Source of the DNA: Pristionchus mayeri
Taxonomy: Eukaryota; Nematoda; Chromadorea; Rhabditida; Neodiplogasteridae
Assembly: GCA_036245805.1 (NCBI GenBank)
Contig: BTRK01000006.1
Span: 5,249,613 to 5,313,612, forward strand
Direction: 5' to 3'
DNA length: 64,000 nt
Under the pieces are notes generated by a model that was not told where the DNA came from, did not search any database, and saw only the letters and a list, made by a program, of their open reading frames with translations. The number at the start of each line of letters is the position of its first letter. Positions within the stretch are counted from its first letter, which is position 1. Positions 1 to 13,000 of this stretch are shown here, piece after piece. The position numbers and the translations under genes were made by a program.

Positions 1-19
1 ACAGTAACCCCTACCGTAC

Positions 20-3000
20 CCTGTATTTGGCGGGCACGAATGGGTAGAGTGCGGCGAGGAAGAGATTGAGGAAGGTGGGCGCGTTGAGCACGATGAATTT
101 GTCGATGAACTCGCGGTACTGGAAGCCGACCAGCTCCCAAGAGACACGGAAGGGACCTGCGAAGTATTGATGAGTTTATTGACTATTTATTTTAAGGATG
201 TCATGTTATCTGCTGGAACCTGGGGAAGTTTATGTGACTATGTTGGCTATTATCGGAAGGGATCAGGGAAATAGTGATTGAGAAATATTGTGATATCTGG
301 GCTAGGTATACTGCGGTTTCATTCAGTGTATGAATGATCTCATGAATGTCCGTGCTCACTATAGTAGAGTGACTATGTTTTAGTACCGCGGTGATAAGAT
401 ACATTTGTGATTTTCTAAGACTAACTTGAATTTTTTTCTAGAGATTGGGATAGTTGTTGTTGGCTAGACTACACAACATATCTGTTCATCATGTTATTTT
501 TGATTTATTTCATTGGCAAAATCTGATCTATGCGGATAGTCCGACAGGTTTCCACCGTTGGTCGAATGCCCTCTCTGTTGATAGGTCATCCTTGGCCAAT
601 GCGAGGGTAGTTTTTGTTCTCTTTCCTCTACGTTACTCGCTCGATGTATCTGCCCAAGATTCACTATCTGACTCTATCACTTTCTCTAACCGGCGAGAGA
701 GTGTGCTAATTTAGGAGAGCGCGATCCTTGCTCCTGACCAATGAACATTTGATGCTCTCGGATACAATTAAAAACGGCCATTCGCTCTAGAAAGGCGCGG
801 TCGCGCATGGAGAGGGTGTGGAGATAATTCTATTAACATACGAATCAGAACCTTACTCCTGACCAACGATCTTGGCATAATGATCCGATTACTCCCGGAT
901 ACAATTAGAAACGCTGTTCGCTCTATAGAGGCGCGGCTGGAGAGGGTGTGGAGAGATCTATTTACATCCCGTTCCAATAACACCTTCCGTTCCTTCGGCC
1001 AGTTAATCCACTCGCGGAACAGGAATGATACGGGTGATCTTTCGCAGGCCAAAGTGGGCGAGATAGTGTGGTATTTTTAGAGGGTCAGGTGTGGCAAGGG
1101 GGTAGAAAGTTGTTGACATTCCCTGATTCTCCCCAATTTGCCTGCTCTTTCGCGCTATCTAGCCGATGAGATGAATCCTAATAGGCGGAGGGGAGAAATG
1201 GTCTAACTCCGTTGGCCATACTACCTCTCTTTCTCTGACCTGTGAGATTGTGTGTATTCCAGAGGGAATGTGAGAGTTACTCGTAGAGGGAGTTGCTGGC
1301 CGTAGTGGCAGCGCGCGGGTGTTGATAGTGCAAAGTGGGAGGCAATAGTTTCGCAAGATAGATGACAGAAGGAGATTGTGCCACTGCGACCCGTGAAAGA
1401 TGCGTGTTTTCTATATTCTAGTGGAGATTCCAACAGGAGATATCGATTGGCTTTAGAGGAAGGGGTAGATCAAGGGAATGCAGGGAGCCAGGAGGTGCAC
1501 CGGTTAATTTGGAGCCTCGGCGAAATCCAGACTATTCGCATTGTTGATTTTGTGCCGCAGTTATTCGTGAAAAGCGCGATCACTTCGTTTGATTAGTGAC
1601 CGGGATGGAGAGAATAGTAATAATAAAAATACTTATTTTCAAATATTCTGAACGTGTTTATGATAGTTGTCGTTGGTAAGATATGAGCTGCACTTTACCA
1701 CTACCGACATGGGAATACGGTAGCGGTGTGGTGCAGCCCAAGCGCAGCCTGGTGAATGTTTGGGGAAGATTAATTACGGAGAGATATTAGTATTGAGTTG
1801 GCATTAATGATTGAAGGCAGAAGTATGGCAGATCAAACGCTTCAGTGCGGTAGGTCAAACATCTGACCAGTGCACAGCTTGATGTAGGAGGGGTCCATCT
1901 TGAGGCCGCCCATATCGAAGATGTAGTGGAAGTAGCACTGCTCGCCGCGCTCCTCCTCCATTTCATTCAGATGCCGCATGCCCATCTCTACGCCCCTGAA
2001 TCAGGGTGATCAGATTACGGTAGTTGTGGTACGATACCAATTGTACCGGTACGTGATATGGTACCAATGGTTGTGGTAGTGGTGCTGTATCGGTCGTTAG
2101 GGTATGTGTACGTTACCTGAACATGTGGTGCAGGAACTGAGTTGGCTGCACACTCATTAGCAGCCCGTTGATGTCGACCTGTGCTTTTGTGTGTTTGACT
2201 CTCTTCAATTCGCACAGTCGATTTCTAACTCGCAGAACGCCGCATTTTACTAATTGCAAATTTTCTACATAAAATTGTGCGATAAAAGTTTTTTCGCACC
2301 TTGCCGGGCTGCTCGAACACGAGCAGGCGGTCGCCTTTCTCCCTGCGATTAGAGCCGACGACGGTGATCGGGTGGCAGTCCTCGCACACCTGGAGGGTAC
2401 GGTAGGGGTACGGTATCATTACTGTCGATAGTAAGAGGCGTCATGAGGATACGGTATCGAGGCTACAGTAGCCATGTTGTCATTTAGGTCCGGTAGTTCT
2501 GCTAAGGTATGCCGATGGGTACGGTAATCATGCTGTCATGAGGATACGTATCCAGGCTTCGGTAAGTCAAAGGCTACGGTAACACCACGCACGATGCTCC
2601 TCTGGAGTCCGCGCATGTCCTCATCGAGGAAGCGCTCACGGCGGTACTTGAGATGCTTACGCAGAATGTCGATCGTCTCGTCAACATTGTAGTCGTGGTC
2701 CTGAGGGGAAGATTGGGTTACTGTAGGCGTATCAAGAAGAAAGGGCTACGGTATCAGGAAAGTGATGGAAGGGATACGGAGTCAGGGAAACCCGGAAGAG
2801 GAAAAGGTCAGAAACTGATTGCATGTGATCCTTGGCACGGAAGTTTTTTTGAAAGTAATCATTAGGCGGATTGTGTACGACAGTTATCAGAACTTGGAGC
2901 CAACACGAAGAACTAGTTTCGCGAACGACAGAAACAAGGAAGGAAGAGGGGTGTGGTGGAAATTGCGCGAGCGGGGATCACCGTCCAAGGCATTTTCGTC

Positions 3001-3969
3001 ATTTCGTAATTCAGAGGTGGTGAGAGAGTATGGCATTTGGAGAGAGTGAACTTTGGCCCTTCCGAACGACTCGTCATTCTTACTTTTAAAAGAGCGACAG
3101 AGTGTGAGATTTGGAAAGCCTCATCTTCGATCTTTAGAGCTCTCAAGGACTCATCTTTCCGTACCGTATCTAGCTGATCAGAGGAGATAAAGAGTGTGGA
3201 ATATGGAGAGGCGGGGGGAAGAGTGTGTGATATGTAGAGAGTGAACCGACCTGCAGCCAGCGGAGGATGTTCCACTTGGTGTTCCATTTGGGATGCAGCC
3301 ACTCGGCCAGCTCCTCGCGGCACTGAAGAATTATAGTAATCCTACAGTAACCCGAGTGAAATCAGTTTGCAATTCTATGGATCAGCAACCCTGTGGCTGC
3401 GCTGCAGTGTGTGTTGCGCATTATAAATAGTTCAAAACAGCGGTTATCATTTATTTACTTTACTCCAATGAAAGGCTTATCTTGACAATGTTATGTCATG
3501 AAAAAGTTGGAGTATTATCGAAATATTGGTCTACATTTCGCTCAATATAACGGATAAACAATTTCCCGTTTTCGTCGTTGAATCCTGTAGAATAACGCGC
3601 ACAATCATTGATGTGGCAGGCTCATTACGTAGCCTTTATTAGCCGTACCTGTGTCCATTTGCTACCTCATTGACTATGTACTTGCGCGATAATGGGTATG
3701 TTGATACGTGTTTCACTTGGGGGGGGGCTATGTATCTCTGACAAATCTTGGCTACGAAGCTTCCTATGCTTTCTCGCCATACATACCTTTGGCTAACTCA
3801 ATAACAGTGTGAAATGTGCGATCTATCTCTCTGACCATCCTTGGCTACCTTAGCGCGCGATAGTGGGAATGTGGATACATGTTTCACTTCGGGGTTATCT
3901 CTGACCAACCTTGGCTACGGCTGCCTCCTTAACATCCTCGGGAGCGTCCCTATAGTCAACGACGGGCAT
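20..3969 (-). CDS. CRAL-TRIO (SEC14-like) lipid-binding protein, 3' end beyond window
   Basis: Seven exons read on the minus strand: 3910-3969, 3251-3322, 2593-2700, 2300-2389, 2117-2178, 1868-1995, 20-156. They total 657 nt (219 codons) with compatible splice phases throughout. The start is ATG at 3969 (MPVVDYRDAPED). Exons 2 and 3 give the CRAL-TRIO N-terminal helices (NILRWLQDHDYNVDETIDIL, RKHLKYRRERF). Later exons give the lipid-binding fold (YFHYIFDMGGLKMDPSYIK, then EFIDKFIVLNAPTFLN and PFVPAKYR). This order is typical of nematode SEC14/CRAL-TRIO proteins, often followed by a GOLD domain; that part would lie left of base 20, where a donor GGTACGG is visible. The expected role is binding or transfer of a hydrophobic ligand at membranes. 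The family call is firm; ligand and ortholog are not known. Introns of 1995-2117 and 2389-2593 are plain; the 1.7-kb intron 157-1867 holds only dispersed short repeats. Confidence 0.85.
157..1867. other. Large intron of the CRAL-TRIO gene
   Basis: No coding block was recognised here. It carries two copies of a dispersed GAGAGAGTGTG-type motif (693-720 and 1059-1084). Around 740-960 there is an internal duplication with near-identical phrases in both halves (clctcctgaccaa-type text, 'gatacaatta', 'gcgcg..tggagagggtgtggagag'). Confidence 0.4.
2217..2282. repeat. Dispersed ~65-bp repeat, copy 1
   Basis: This intron segment shares most of its bases with 6254-6320, including the exact block ACTCGCAGAACGCCGCA and, after a short divergent part, GCAAATTT.CTACA. 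It lies in an intron of the CRAL-TRIO gene; the partner lies between genes. Confidence 0.6.
3684..3920. repeat. Triplicated segment around the first splice donor of the CRAL-TRIO gene
   Basis: The phrase TCTCTGACCAACCTTGGCTA at about 3898 is repeated with few changes at about 3737 and 3829. The longer unit (GCGCGATA.TGGG.ATGT.GATAC then GTTTCACTT) recurs at 3684 and 3850. On the minus strand the copy at 3898 contains the end of coding exon 1 and its GT donor (exon end 3910), so the neighbouring copies are donor-like decoys downstream within the intron. Confidence 0.6.
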
Positions 3970-5100
3970 TCTGGCGGCGTAATGACTGGAGCGGTGCTCG
4001 GCTGTCCAGTATCCTCGACCGACGCAAGAAGGTGGAGTGCAGTATGTAGATGGGTGGGGAAATGTGGCCTGGTCCCGCCCACCCCTACCTACTCTATACC
4101 CCTCCGCGCGCCGTTCTTCCCTTCCTTCACCCCCTCTTCGCCTCTACCTGCGGCCGAAATCAGCCAGGAGCAGAGAGCAAGGGAATTGGAGAGACGCAGA
4201 GAAAATCGCCGCCGATCCATCAACTGCCAATTACCAGTTTGGGAGAGTTTGAGGAAAGAGGGAAGCGCAGATTCAGCTGCTATCATTCTGCGCCGCACAT
4301 GGAGTGTGTGTTGTGCTAACTTGGAGAATGAACTACAAGCAAACCATCACCAATCAAGAAAACGGGAACTGTAATCACTCAAAGAGCAAGACGACGGGGC
4401 AAAACACTTTAAGCGGACGGTGATTGGAATTATGGAAGTAGGGAACCAGTGCACCGGACGTATTATGCATTAAGTGCCCGGGAGGAAAGATGAAGTGGTT
4501 TTGTATTAGTAAATGCATTTAAAAATTTAAAAGAAAGGGAGAGATAAACAAAAGCAGAGCCTAGTGGATCCCGCACGGAAATCCCAGCCGCCCGCTCGCG
4601 GATTACGGTGGCTTGTGTTTTGAGAATTTAGCGGCTGCCCGGCGAAGGGTAGATGATGACAATCGAGACGTTTCCATCTGTTTTCGGTTGAAATGTGCGG
4701 GTATAAGGGGGGTTCGGGGCGTATTATCAATCGACAGTCTACCCAATGCCTGGTATTGTAGCCAACTCCGGACTTTCTGCCCCTCTCTGCAGTGAAGCAA
4801 CTGCAGGGACGACATCGACAGTGGTGAGATTTTTGAATTTTTGTTGTAAAATATTTTTAAAAAATTGATTAAAATGGTCCAAATAGGCGTCAAAACAAGT
4901 AGTTATTGAACCTACATGAGCCAAATCCGGCCCTAATAGGGCTACTGTTCGTATTATCGTCGTTTTCATTCCAGTATCTCGCCATAGAAACTGACAAACG
5001 AAGCAAATACATGTGTTACTGTTTATAAATTGTAAGGAGAAGCCGTAGATCGCGAAGTCGAGAGCTTCCTAATGAGCCCCGGGCATTAAATCTCGAGAGG

Positions 5101-5161
5101 AGAGGAGAGAGAGAGAGAGAGAGAGAGATAGATAGATAGAGAGCAAGAGGGGGGGGGGGGG
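5101..5161. repeat. GA/GATA microsatellite with poly-G run
   Basis: A stretch of GA dinucleotides, then GATA units, then an 11-12 base G run. Simple sequence in the intergenic region. Confidence 0.85.
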
Positions 5162-5563
5162 AGATTTAGCAGTTAGTCCTGCTCTCTCTCTTTCCGTGCT
5201 CGCGACTGCTTCGCCACCTGCGTCATTCGAGATTCATGCACGCTATACATAGCTAGCGAGCGCGCGCATAACGAGATTTATTAGTCGCGAATTGGCTCTC
5301 GTTCGTTTGTTTAGCGTAAACTAGCGTGCGGTGCTTGCGAGAAAAAATGATGACAATACGCGCAGTGGGGGCGAATTTTGCTCAATCTATGACAATATTT
5401 GATTGTTTAGACTCGTGATTGGCTATTGTTGTCTAATTTTAAATAATATTTTAGCTCATTATGGCCGCCAACGAGAAAATGATGATAATTGGAGCACCTA
5501 GTGCAATATTTGCTTGTTTTGGCTATTTTTTGTCTAATTTTATTAATATTTGTGTTCTTTGAG

Positions 5564-5653
5564 GCGGCCAACGAGGACGATATCACCAGCGAGGAGGAGC
5601 TTTACTCCTCTGACGACGAGTCGGAAGCATCTGAAGAGGAATCGGGAGACGAG
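5564..5653 (+). other. Candidate alternative first exon of PSME4 (acidic)
   Basis: The open frame reads AANEDDITSEEELYSSDDES and continues acidic to a GAG|GTTCGC donor at 5653, ending in phase 0. That is the phase needed to join PSME4 exon 2 (7257), itself acidic. No in-frame ATG lies directly upstream. A nearby duplicated copy at 5461 does carry ATGGCCGCCAACGAG, where this one reads GAGGCGGCCAACGAG. It may be an alternative or remnant first exon. It cannot be spliced in frame to the ATG exon at 7085 with the acceptor seen there. Confidence 0.3.
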
Positions 5654-6089
5654 GTTCGCTTTTGTTTTGATTTAAGCACGTGTTTTTGTTATTGATTTTG
5701 TAGTTTGCCCAATTTACCGATGATGTAGTGCTAGGGTGCGGTGATAGCGCAAATGTGAATAATGGGGAATGGCAGTTTGCCTAGTGGCGCGTTTGGCCGA
5801 CGCGTTAGTGAAATGGGACGGGAAGTTGAGTGATGGGAGAGAACAGCCTCGTCGAGGCAATAAAGTATGATGCCTACACCATCAGTTACTAATTTACTTC
5901 TGTATCCATCATAATGTGATTATCTGAGAAATCGCAGAGTTCTTTATCATAAAATGTTGAGTGACGGGAGAGAGCGGGAACTGCTCGTCGAGGTAATAAA
6001 GTAGTGCCGCGCTAAGCTTATCAACGTTTACTGCCTTAAAGTTATGAAATGAACCAGCTGATAAGCTTGTGGGTGGTCGAGAGGAGAGA

Positions 6090-6149
6090 AACAGCTGGAG
6101 AGAGAGAGAGAGAGGGAGAGGGAGAGAGAGAGAAAGAGAAAGAGAGAGC
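6090..6149. repeat. GA microsatellite
   Basis: Interrupted GAGAGA/GGAGAG tract, purine-only on the plus strand. Simple repeat. Confidence 0.85.
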
Positions 6150-6253
6150 AACGTCAATTGTCATCATGTTGCGAAAGTGCGAGCGTTCGGGAAGGGAAAA
6201 CGGGTAAAGTGCAGCTTCTGGAGATTGTTATGGCTCTTAATTTCCCTCAATCG

Positions 6254-6320
6254 GTCGTCGATTTGAAACTCGCAGAACGCCGCACCTACTATTCGCAAAT
6301 TTCCTACACGAAAAATGAGC
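6254..6320. repeat. Dispersed ~65-bp repeat, copy 2
   Basis: Partner of 2217-2282, in the same orientation, with the shared block ACTCGCAGAACGCCGCA. Confidence 0.6.
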
Positions 6321-7084
6321 GGGGCAAAAATTATAGTCTATCAGGAATGAGAACGGGTAAAGTGCAGCTTCGGAGATTGTTGACGGGGCGCCCGCCTCGA
6401 GATCACCATTACACAAAGCGTGACCTAGAGAAAGAAAGTGGATGATTCTATCAAGATCCTCCCTTGATCCTCGTTCGCTTCGACTGATTTCTAGACTTAT
6501 ATCTCGTATTTTATCCTTGGTTGCCCGCCCGAATCCATTTGTAATGCGTTTCATCGATTAGGAAGCTAATATATTTTGAAAATATCCAATATATTGAGAG
6601 TTTTCTGAGCGGGTAATGTGGGGTTTACATAGGCAGAGTTGCCCGCAGAGTGCGCGTTACGTTCATGGTAGATAAGAGTGAGTTTACTCTGTCGACAATG
6701 TGTTCAGTGAGGTCATTTGAAGAAGAAAAAACTGTTTGAATATGAGTGTCAGCGCCTAATTGATAAAGATATAACTTCAGAAGCGTCACGCTTTGTTAGC
6801 AATATTTTATGACCGCGTAAAGCATGCAATCGGTTCCCAGGTGATTGTGCGTTCCAATGCTAATAGATACAAATGGGTTTTTCGGTTTGACCAATCTCGT
6901 GTAGGTATTTTTCATAAATTAAAAAAAAATATTCATCGCGAAACAAAGTAGCAAGGCCGCGTCACTGGTAGAACCAAGGCAATTAGTGTGCGGGCTAATT
7001 GGTCTCCAAGCACCAGCCTTAGGGCTCGTCAGCGTAAACGGGGCTCAAAAGCGGTGTTTTCGAGTCATTATCGCCCATCTAGTG

Positions 7085-10000
7085 ATGACAGACCAGCGCA
7101 TTCCTTCTTCCCTCGAAGACATAGTCGAGCAGGCTTTTGCGCACTTACATCTGCTCAATGAAACCGCTGAAAACGCGGTTGAGGTGAGGGTAATCGTAAT
7201 TGCAGATTTTTTTTACATTTCCTTATTTTTTTATTATTTAAAATTAATAATTTCAGGCAATGGGCAGCGACGCAGATGACCTCAATGGATCGGACGTGGA
7301 AAATGACGGTAAGAATATTCATTGTGTTTAATTTTAAATGTGTTTACAATATTGTTTTAAGAAAGAAGCACGCAGTAGGTAGTTGGGTGACGGAAATGAT
7401 TACCCTCGCGTGGGAAAGGAATGTGCGCTGGAACAGTTCAAAGAACTATTTGATAAAGGAAGAGAGGAAGGGTGCTCTGAACTCGCTGCGACCAAGCGCT
7501 AACCATGGCTGTGACGTGCTGTTTTGATCGATTTTCCGCGCGATTTTTAGGTTTCAATCGTACCTTTCTTACTAATAAAGCGTATTACTAATAAATTGCT
7601 ATTACTAATATTACTAATATTATTACGTATTACTAATATTACTAATAAAGCGATTGCTCTCATTTCTTATTGTCATCGATTTTCCGCGTGATTTTTAGGT
7701 TTCCAGCGTGCCTCTTTAGACACACAAATAGCGGCTCGCCATCTATCCATCACCTCCTCATGCCTATTTCCTCACCAGTAATTTCCCCCCGTCGCTACCC
7801 GGGAGAGAAGGGAGAGCTCAATCATCTGCCTCTCTCATTCTCGCATTCACTCTCATCCGGCCTGACAGAGCGAGAGAGTGTGGGATTTGGAGAGAGCCAG
7901 ACCAATAAAATTGGAATCTCCGGAACGAATACGTGGAGGATGGCTTAGAACGGTCATTTACTCACCCTTCCCATCCCGGAGAATCAGTGTTTCAGCTGCT
8001 TTTTATTGACTGTGTATATCTTGAAACGGCGGTTAGAAAGTGAAATCATTTTGGGTAAATACTGTTGCCAGATGGGAAATAATGCACCTTGTGCGATCTG
8101 TGTTTCAAATGATGTGCATTAGCGTGAGGCGGCGAGAAACGACGCTCGGTTCGAACTGGCTCGTTCTAAAATAAGAATATTATCGGAATCGGAAATTTAG
8201 ACTCGGGGCTAGAAGGAAAGCTCCATTTAAAGAAAATGTTATTATTTTAATTAATACTATATTAAATTAGGTTATTATAATTAATAATATTATTAATTTG
8301 CAGACGAGATGATGGAGGAGGGCGACCTCGTGTTCCAGAAGACCATCTGGACACTCCAGAAGCTACCGTACGCAGCGGAGATAGAGACACAGGCTGATGA
8401 ACACTTCCGGTCAGTTTACAATCGATTGAAATCAGTTGAATTCATTGAGTCATTGTGCCGAAATTAGGCATTTTAAAATTAGTTATCTAAGAATGAGAGC
8501 AGATTACTTACCGAACATTGGAGACCGTAAAACTAATATGTTATTTGGGAAACTAGAATTGCGCGGGAGGAAAAATGAGATGAATGAATCGTGCTTTCCA
8601 GGGTGATCAAGGCGGGCTTCGCTCACTCGGTCCTGCTCAAGGACATCCGTCGCGGTCTGCTGCACTACTGCACTGAACTGGAGAAGTCAGTTGGCGATAG
8701 AGTGGGGGATACGGTAGCATCGGGGATGAGAAATTTTGGGGTTACTTTGGCAGTGATGCAACCACTTGTTTGGTTGGGTGATCACCGTCGAATGATAACC
8801 TTCCGGGTGATAACCGATAATTGTACTCTTCCCCAGTATGATTAGATAAAAAGATTCCTCAAAGAAAGTCTAAAAACTGGGGAAGGATACTACTTTCAAA
8901 TATCATACGGATCTAGAGGCACCAGGTCGAATGAGAACTATTGCGTCATGCTTCCTTTTATACATCCAAGGCGGAATTACGAAATAGTTATCATTCGCCC
9001 CAGTGCCTGCGGATATTTATTTTCCGGCGGTGATCGTCCTATCGAGTATCCTTGTTTGGAACAGCGCATACATGGGCAGGGATTGCGGCTGATTTTCTAA
9101 ATCCGGGACAGTGCCAACTAGTTCAGCCACAAAACCGGCAGTGTATCCAGCAGCTGGTACCTTAAAGTATGATAGTACTATCCGAAAACCGGGAGGGTCT
9201 TGCTGCTAGCAGCGATGCTGCCCACGTTTGGAAAAGCGACTACAATTATCATTATATGGCTAGTACACAATCACGTATCTCAGGTACATCTCTCTTCATT
9301 CGTATCGCTTCACGAAGGAGGACCACATTGCGCTTCTGCGCCTGCTCATTCCATTCGTCAAGAAGGTTGATCAATATCGATATTTTTATTTAGTCTATCA
9401 CGTGTCTTCTGAGAGATTGCATGAAAATAGGCTCCAGGAGGAACTAGCTGCAAAAGTTTAAGCAATATTTCCAGGAAAATTATGGCAGAGTCCATTGGGG
9501 ACGAGAAAACTTTTGTACATGCGATTTGGGCTGGAGCCGGCTTTTAGGCATTTTACGGTCTTCCACCCGGCTCTGTCATAAAACCTTTCGTTTTTGAGCT
9601 AAAAATACGGCAGAGAGCTCAAAATGTGCGAAAAATTATTCTAAGAAACTTTCATGTTGACAACTAATCTGTATGAAGTAGACGTCACCCTCTAAATATC
9701 GAAACTTTATATAAATCTATTCAAAAAATCATACTAGGCTTAGGACGCCCTGTTTTACCGGTTTCTGAACACAGATTCAGAAACTACATACTCATATTAG
9801 TCTAGGAAAAATACGTCCCTGAATCTGTAGGGGTGTAAATACGTCTAAACAAACCAAAGTATGTGCTAAGGTCGCAAAATCCAAAATTTCAATTTCAAAT
9901 GTTTGATTCGTAATCGCTCAGGTACATCTCTTTTTTCATATATTTCATATAACGTGCCCATTTATGCAAAATGCAATTGAAAAAAACATGAACCTGTCCA

Positions 10001-13000
10001 ACTTTCTAAAAATTCGTATTTTTTACCTCTGAAATCTCAAATTTGCATGTTGCTAACTCATCATTTCGAGATCAGTACATGTGCTGACTATATAAAAGTT
10101 ATAGTATGCTTAGCCATGAGTAAAAATATGTGGTACAGAGCACCTCCATTATTTCGATGCTACACTTTTTGATGCTCGAATATGGGATTTCGACAATGTC
10201 GATGAGGTAGAAAAAATGTTTTTGAAATGGATATTGCGAATTCTGATGATTTATACCTTTGAAAAATGTTTTTGTATGAAGATTAATTAGAAATGAACAC
10301 GAAATCCGTGAATTTTCTGTTTTCAAAATTTTCGAAAATTTCAGAATTCGGAAATTTGCATTTTCGAAAAATCTCGAAATTTGCCTTTTTGCTGTTGATT
10401 TTTAATTAATCCGCATAAAAATGCATTTTTTCAGAAGTATAATTGGTCAGAATTCGCAATATCCATTACAAAAACATTTTGTCTACCTCATCGACGTTGT
10501 CGAAATCCCATATTCGAGCATCAAAAAGTGGAGCATTGAAATAATGGAGGTGCTCTGTACCACATATTTTTACTAATGGCTAAGCATACTATAACTTGTA
10601 TATAGTCAGCACATGTAATGATCTCGAAATGATGAGTTAGCAACATGCAAATTTAAGATTTCAGAGGTGAAAATATGAATTTTTAGAAAGTTGGACAGGT
10701 TCATGTTTTTTCAACTGCATTTTGCATAAATGGGCACGTTATATGAAATATATGAAAAAAGAGATGTACCTGAGCGATTACGAATCAAAAATTTGAAATT
10801 GAAATTTAGGATTTTCCGACCTTAGCACATACTTTGGTTTGTTTAGACGTATTTACACCCCTACAGATTCAGGGACTTATTTTTCCTAGACTAATATGAG
10901 TATGTAGTTTCTGAATCTGTGTTCAGAAACCGGTGAAACGGGGGGTCCTAAGCCTAGTATGATTTTTTGAATGGATTTACATAAAGTTTTTCGATATTTA
11001 GAGGGTGACGCCTACTTCATACAGATTAGTTGTCAACATGAAAGTTTCTTAGAATAATTTTCCGCACATTTTGAGCTCTCTGCCGTATTTGTAGCTCAAA
11101 AGCGAAAGGTTTTATGAGAGAGCCGGGTGGAAGACCGTAAAATGCCTAAAAGCCGGCTCCAGCCCAAATCGCATGTACAAAAGTCCCCAATGGACTCTGC
11201 CATAATTTTCTTGGAAATATTGCTTAAACTTTTGCAGCTAGTTCCTCATGGTCATGCAATCTATCAGAAGACGCGTGCTCATGTAGGGTACGAACACTAC
11301 TGGATCATCAGTCCAGGCCCTTAATAATATTTTTAAGAACGATTGTTCGCAATATTGCTTGTGTGCTTAATTCACAATTATATGTAGCCATGGTGAAACC
11401 CGTGATTGACGAGTTTGAAATTCGTTTTTTCGAGATCTTGAACGTTGTTACACAATGTAGGCAGGCAAGTTTTTTATGCGTTTATGATTCAATAATTCAA
11501 CCCATATTCATCAGGGCGAGATCTATCGTGATGTGCGCGTCATTCTCCGCACGATGACGTCACTGCTGAAGAAGGACTGTCTCACCAGGAATGACATCAC
11601 CTTCAACTGGCGACCCATCTACGAACTGTATGAGGAAGTGAGTGATTGTGAAGACTGAAGTCAGGCACTACGTAGGATGAGAACTGTGACGTCATACCGC
11701 TTTTGATACATGAAAGGCGGCATAACGTCATAGTTCTCCCCTGAATTTAAAGTATTTGTAAAGATTCGATTCCTCCGAACAATGTTGATGGCGAGCCAAT
11801 CGCGCTTTCAGTTGTAGCTGTAGCGCAAATATTGCAATTTTTAAAATTTGTATTGTTTTAAAGCCATCATAATAATTATTCCAGGTCGCCTACGGTAACC
11901 TCGAAGAGGACGGCGTCTTCTTGATGCCCGAGGGATTCAAGGTGCGAGCGAATCGCAAACCGATTTTTAGCTGTCCCCCAGACTCCTTATTAATGTTTTC
12001 GAGTATTGTATGCGAGTAAGCGTTTCAATCAAAGACTTTTGCCAGGATGACATCAGTAAGTTCATCCGCGTCGCTCGCGAATTCTGGCCACTGGAGGCAA
12101 CCCAGGAGCTTCTCGATGAGGTACGGTAATCGAGTTGTAAATGATGATTAGGGAAAAAAGGCCCTTGGTTCGGTGTCGCTACCAACCAGTTAGTCTTGTG
12201 TCTCGGCATTGCCTCAAGTTCGCTTGGGTCACCAGGAGTTCGATCGAGGACAGTAATAGGGTTGAGAAAAATATTTTCCATTCCAGTTCCGTCCTCTGCT
12301 CTGCCCCTGGGACGAGGCGATGCTCAAGGGAATGAAGCTGCTGCAGATGTTCCTGCCTACGGTGATGAGCAGGTACGGTACGAGTACGGTAGGCAGGGGT
12401 ACTGTAACCGAATCAGGGTTTTCAGTACTTTCTATGCAGGCGTTGTGTTGCTGGTATCTTCCAATCAATCAATAAATCGATATCAGGGAGGAGCACGCCT
12501 CGTTCGGTGCGGGACTCTGGTTCGAGGAAGTCTGGCATCACTTTCTGTCCATCCAGAGCAACTCTCTCGTCGAGCCCTACCAAGTGCACCTCTTCACTCG
12601 AGTATCCAGGTACTTTTGATCTTTGATCTTGATCTTGATCTTTTCAATTATCGATTAGCATTACATACTGACTCGTCATATTTTTTTCAGGGAATAGGAA
12701 AATCTATAAAAAAGTAGATAAGATAATGCGAAATGGTTTTGTTAGGAATCACAAATGGAGCTCTGTGCACACTTTTGTTTCAGAAGGTGTATTTGTGGAA
12801 GTGGATCCTCAATGTAGCAATTTGTTCAGTATGAGATTTGTAATTAAAAATTGTTCTATCCGACTGCGGATTCATCTGACACGCTGTGCAATGTTTTCCT
12901 TTGGGGGTTCGTATACAAAAAATACAAATTTTTCTTCCGACAACGGATTTAGTGCCGTTATTCCTTCCAGTTTAATTATTTATATTTATTTATTTAAATA

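Larger units (their letters stand above)
3970..7084. other. Divergent intergenic region between CRAL-TRIO and PSME4 genes
   Basis: This is the 3.1-kb head-to-head interval that should hold both promoters. Contents seen: a GA microsatellite with a G run (5101-5161); a second GA tract (6090-6149); an imperfect duplication 5821-5872 / 5952-6011 (TTGAGTGAYGGGAGAGA, CTCGTCGAGG); a GTAAAGTGCAGCTTC repeat at about 6204 and 6358; a tandem duplication around an acidic exon candidate (5345-5653). No TATA box or other defined element could be assigned. Confidence 0.4.

Noticed and set aside
3841..4374. 177-codon plus-strand open frame
   Set aside because: Opposite the first exon of the CRAL-TRIO gene and partly made of the triplicated repeat; no family resemblance.
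11402..11464. Extra PSME4 exon before 11515
   Set aside because: Short open stretch without a convincing acceptor; the protein aligns with the family better, and keeps phase, without it.
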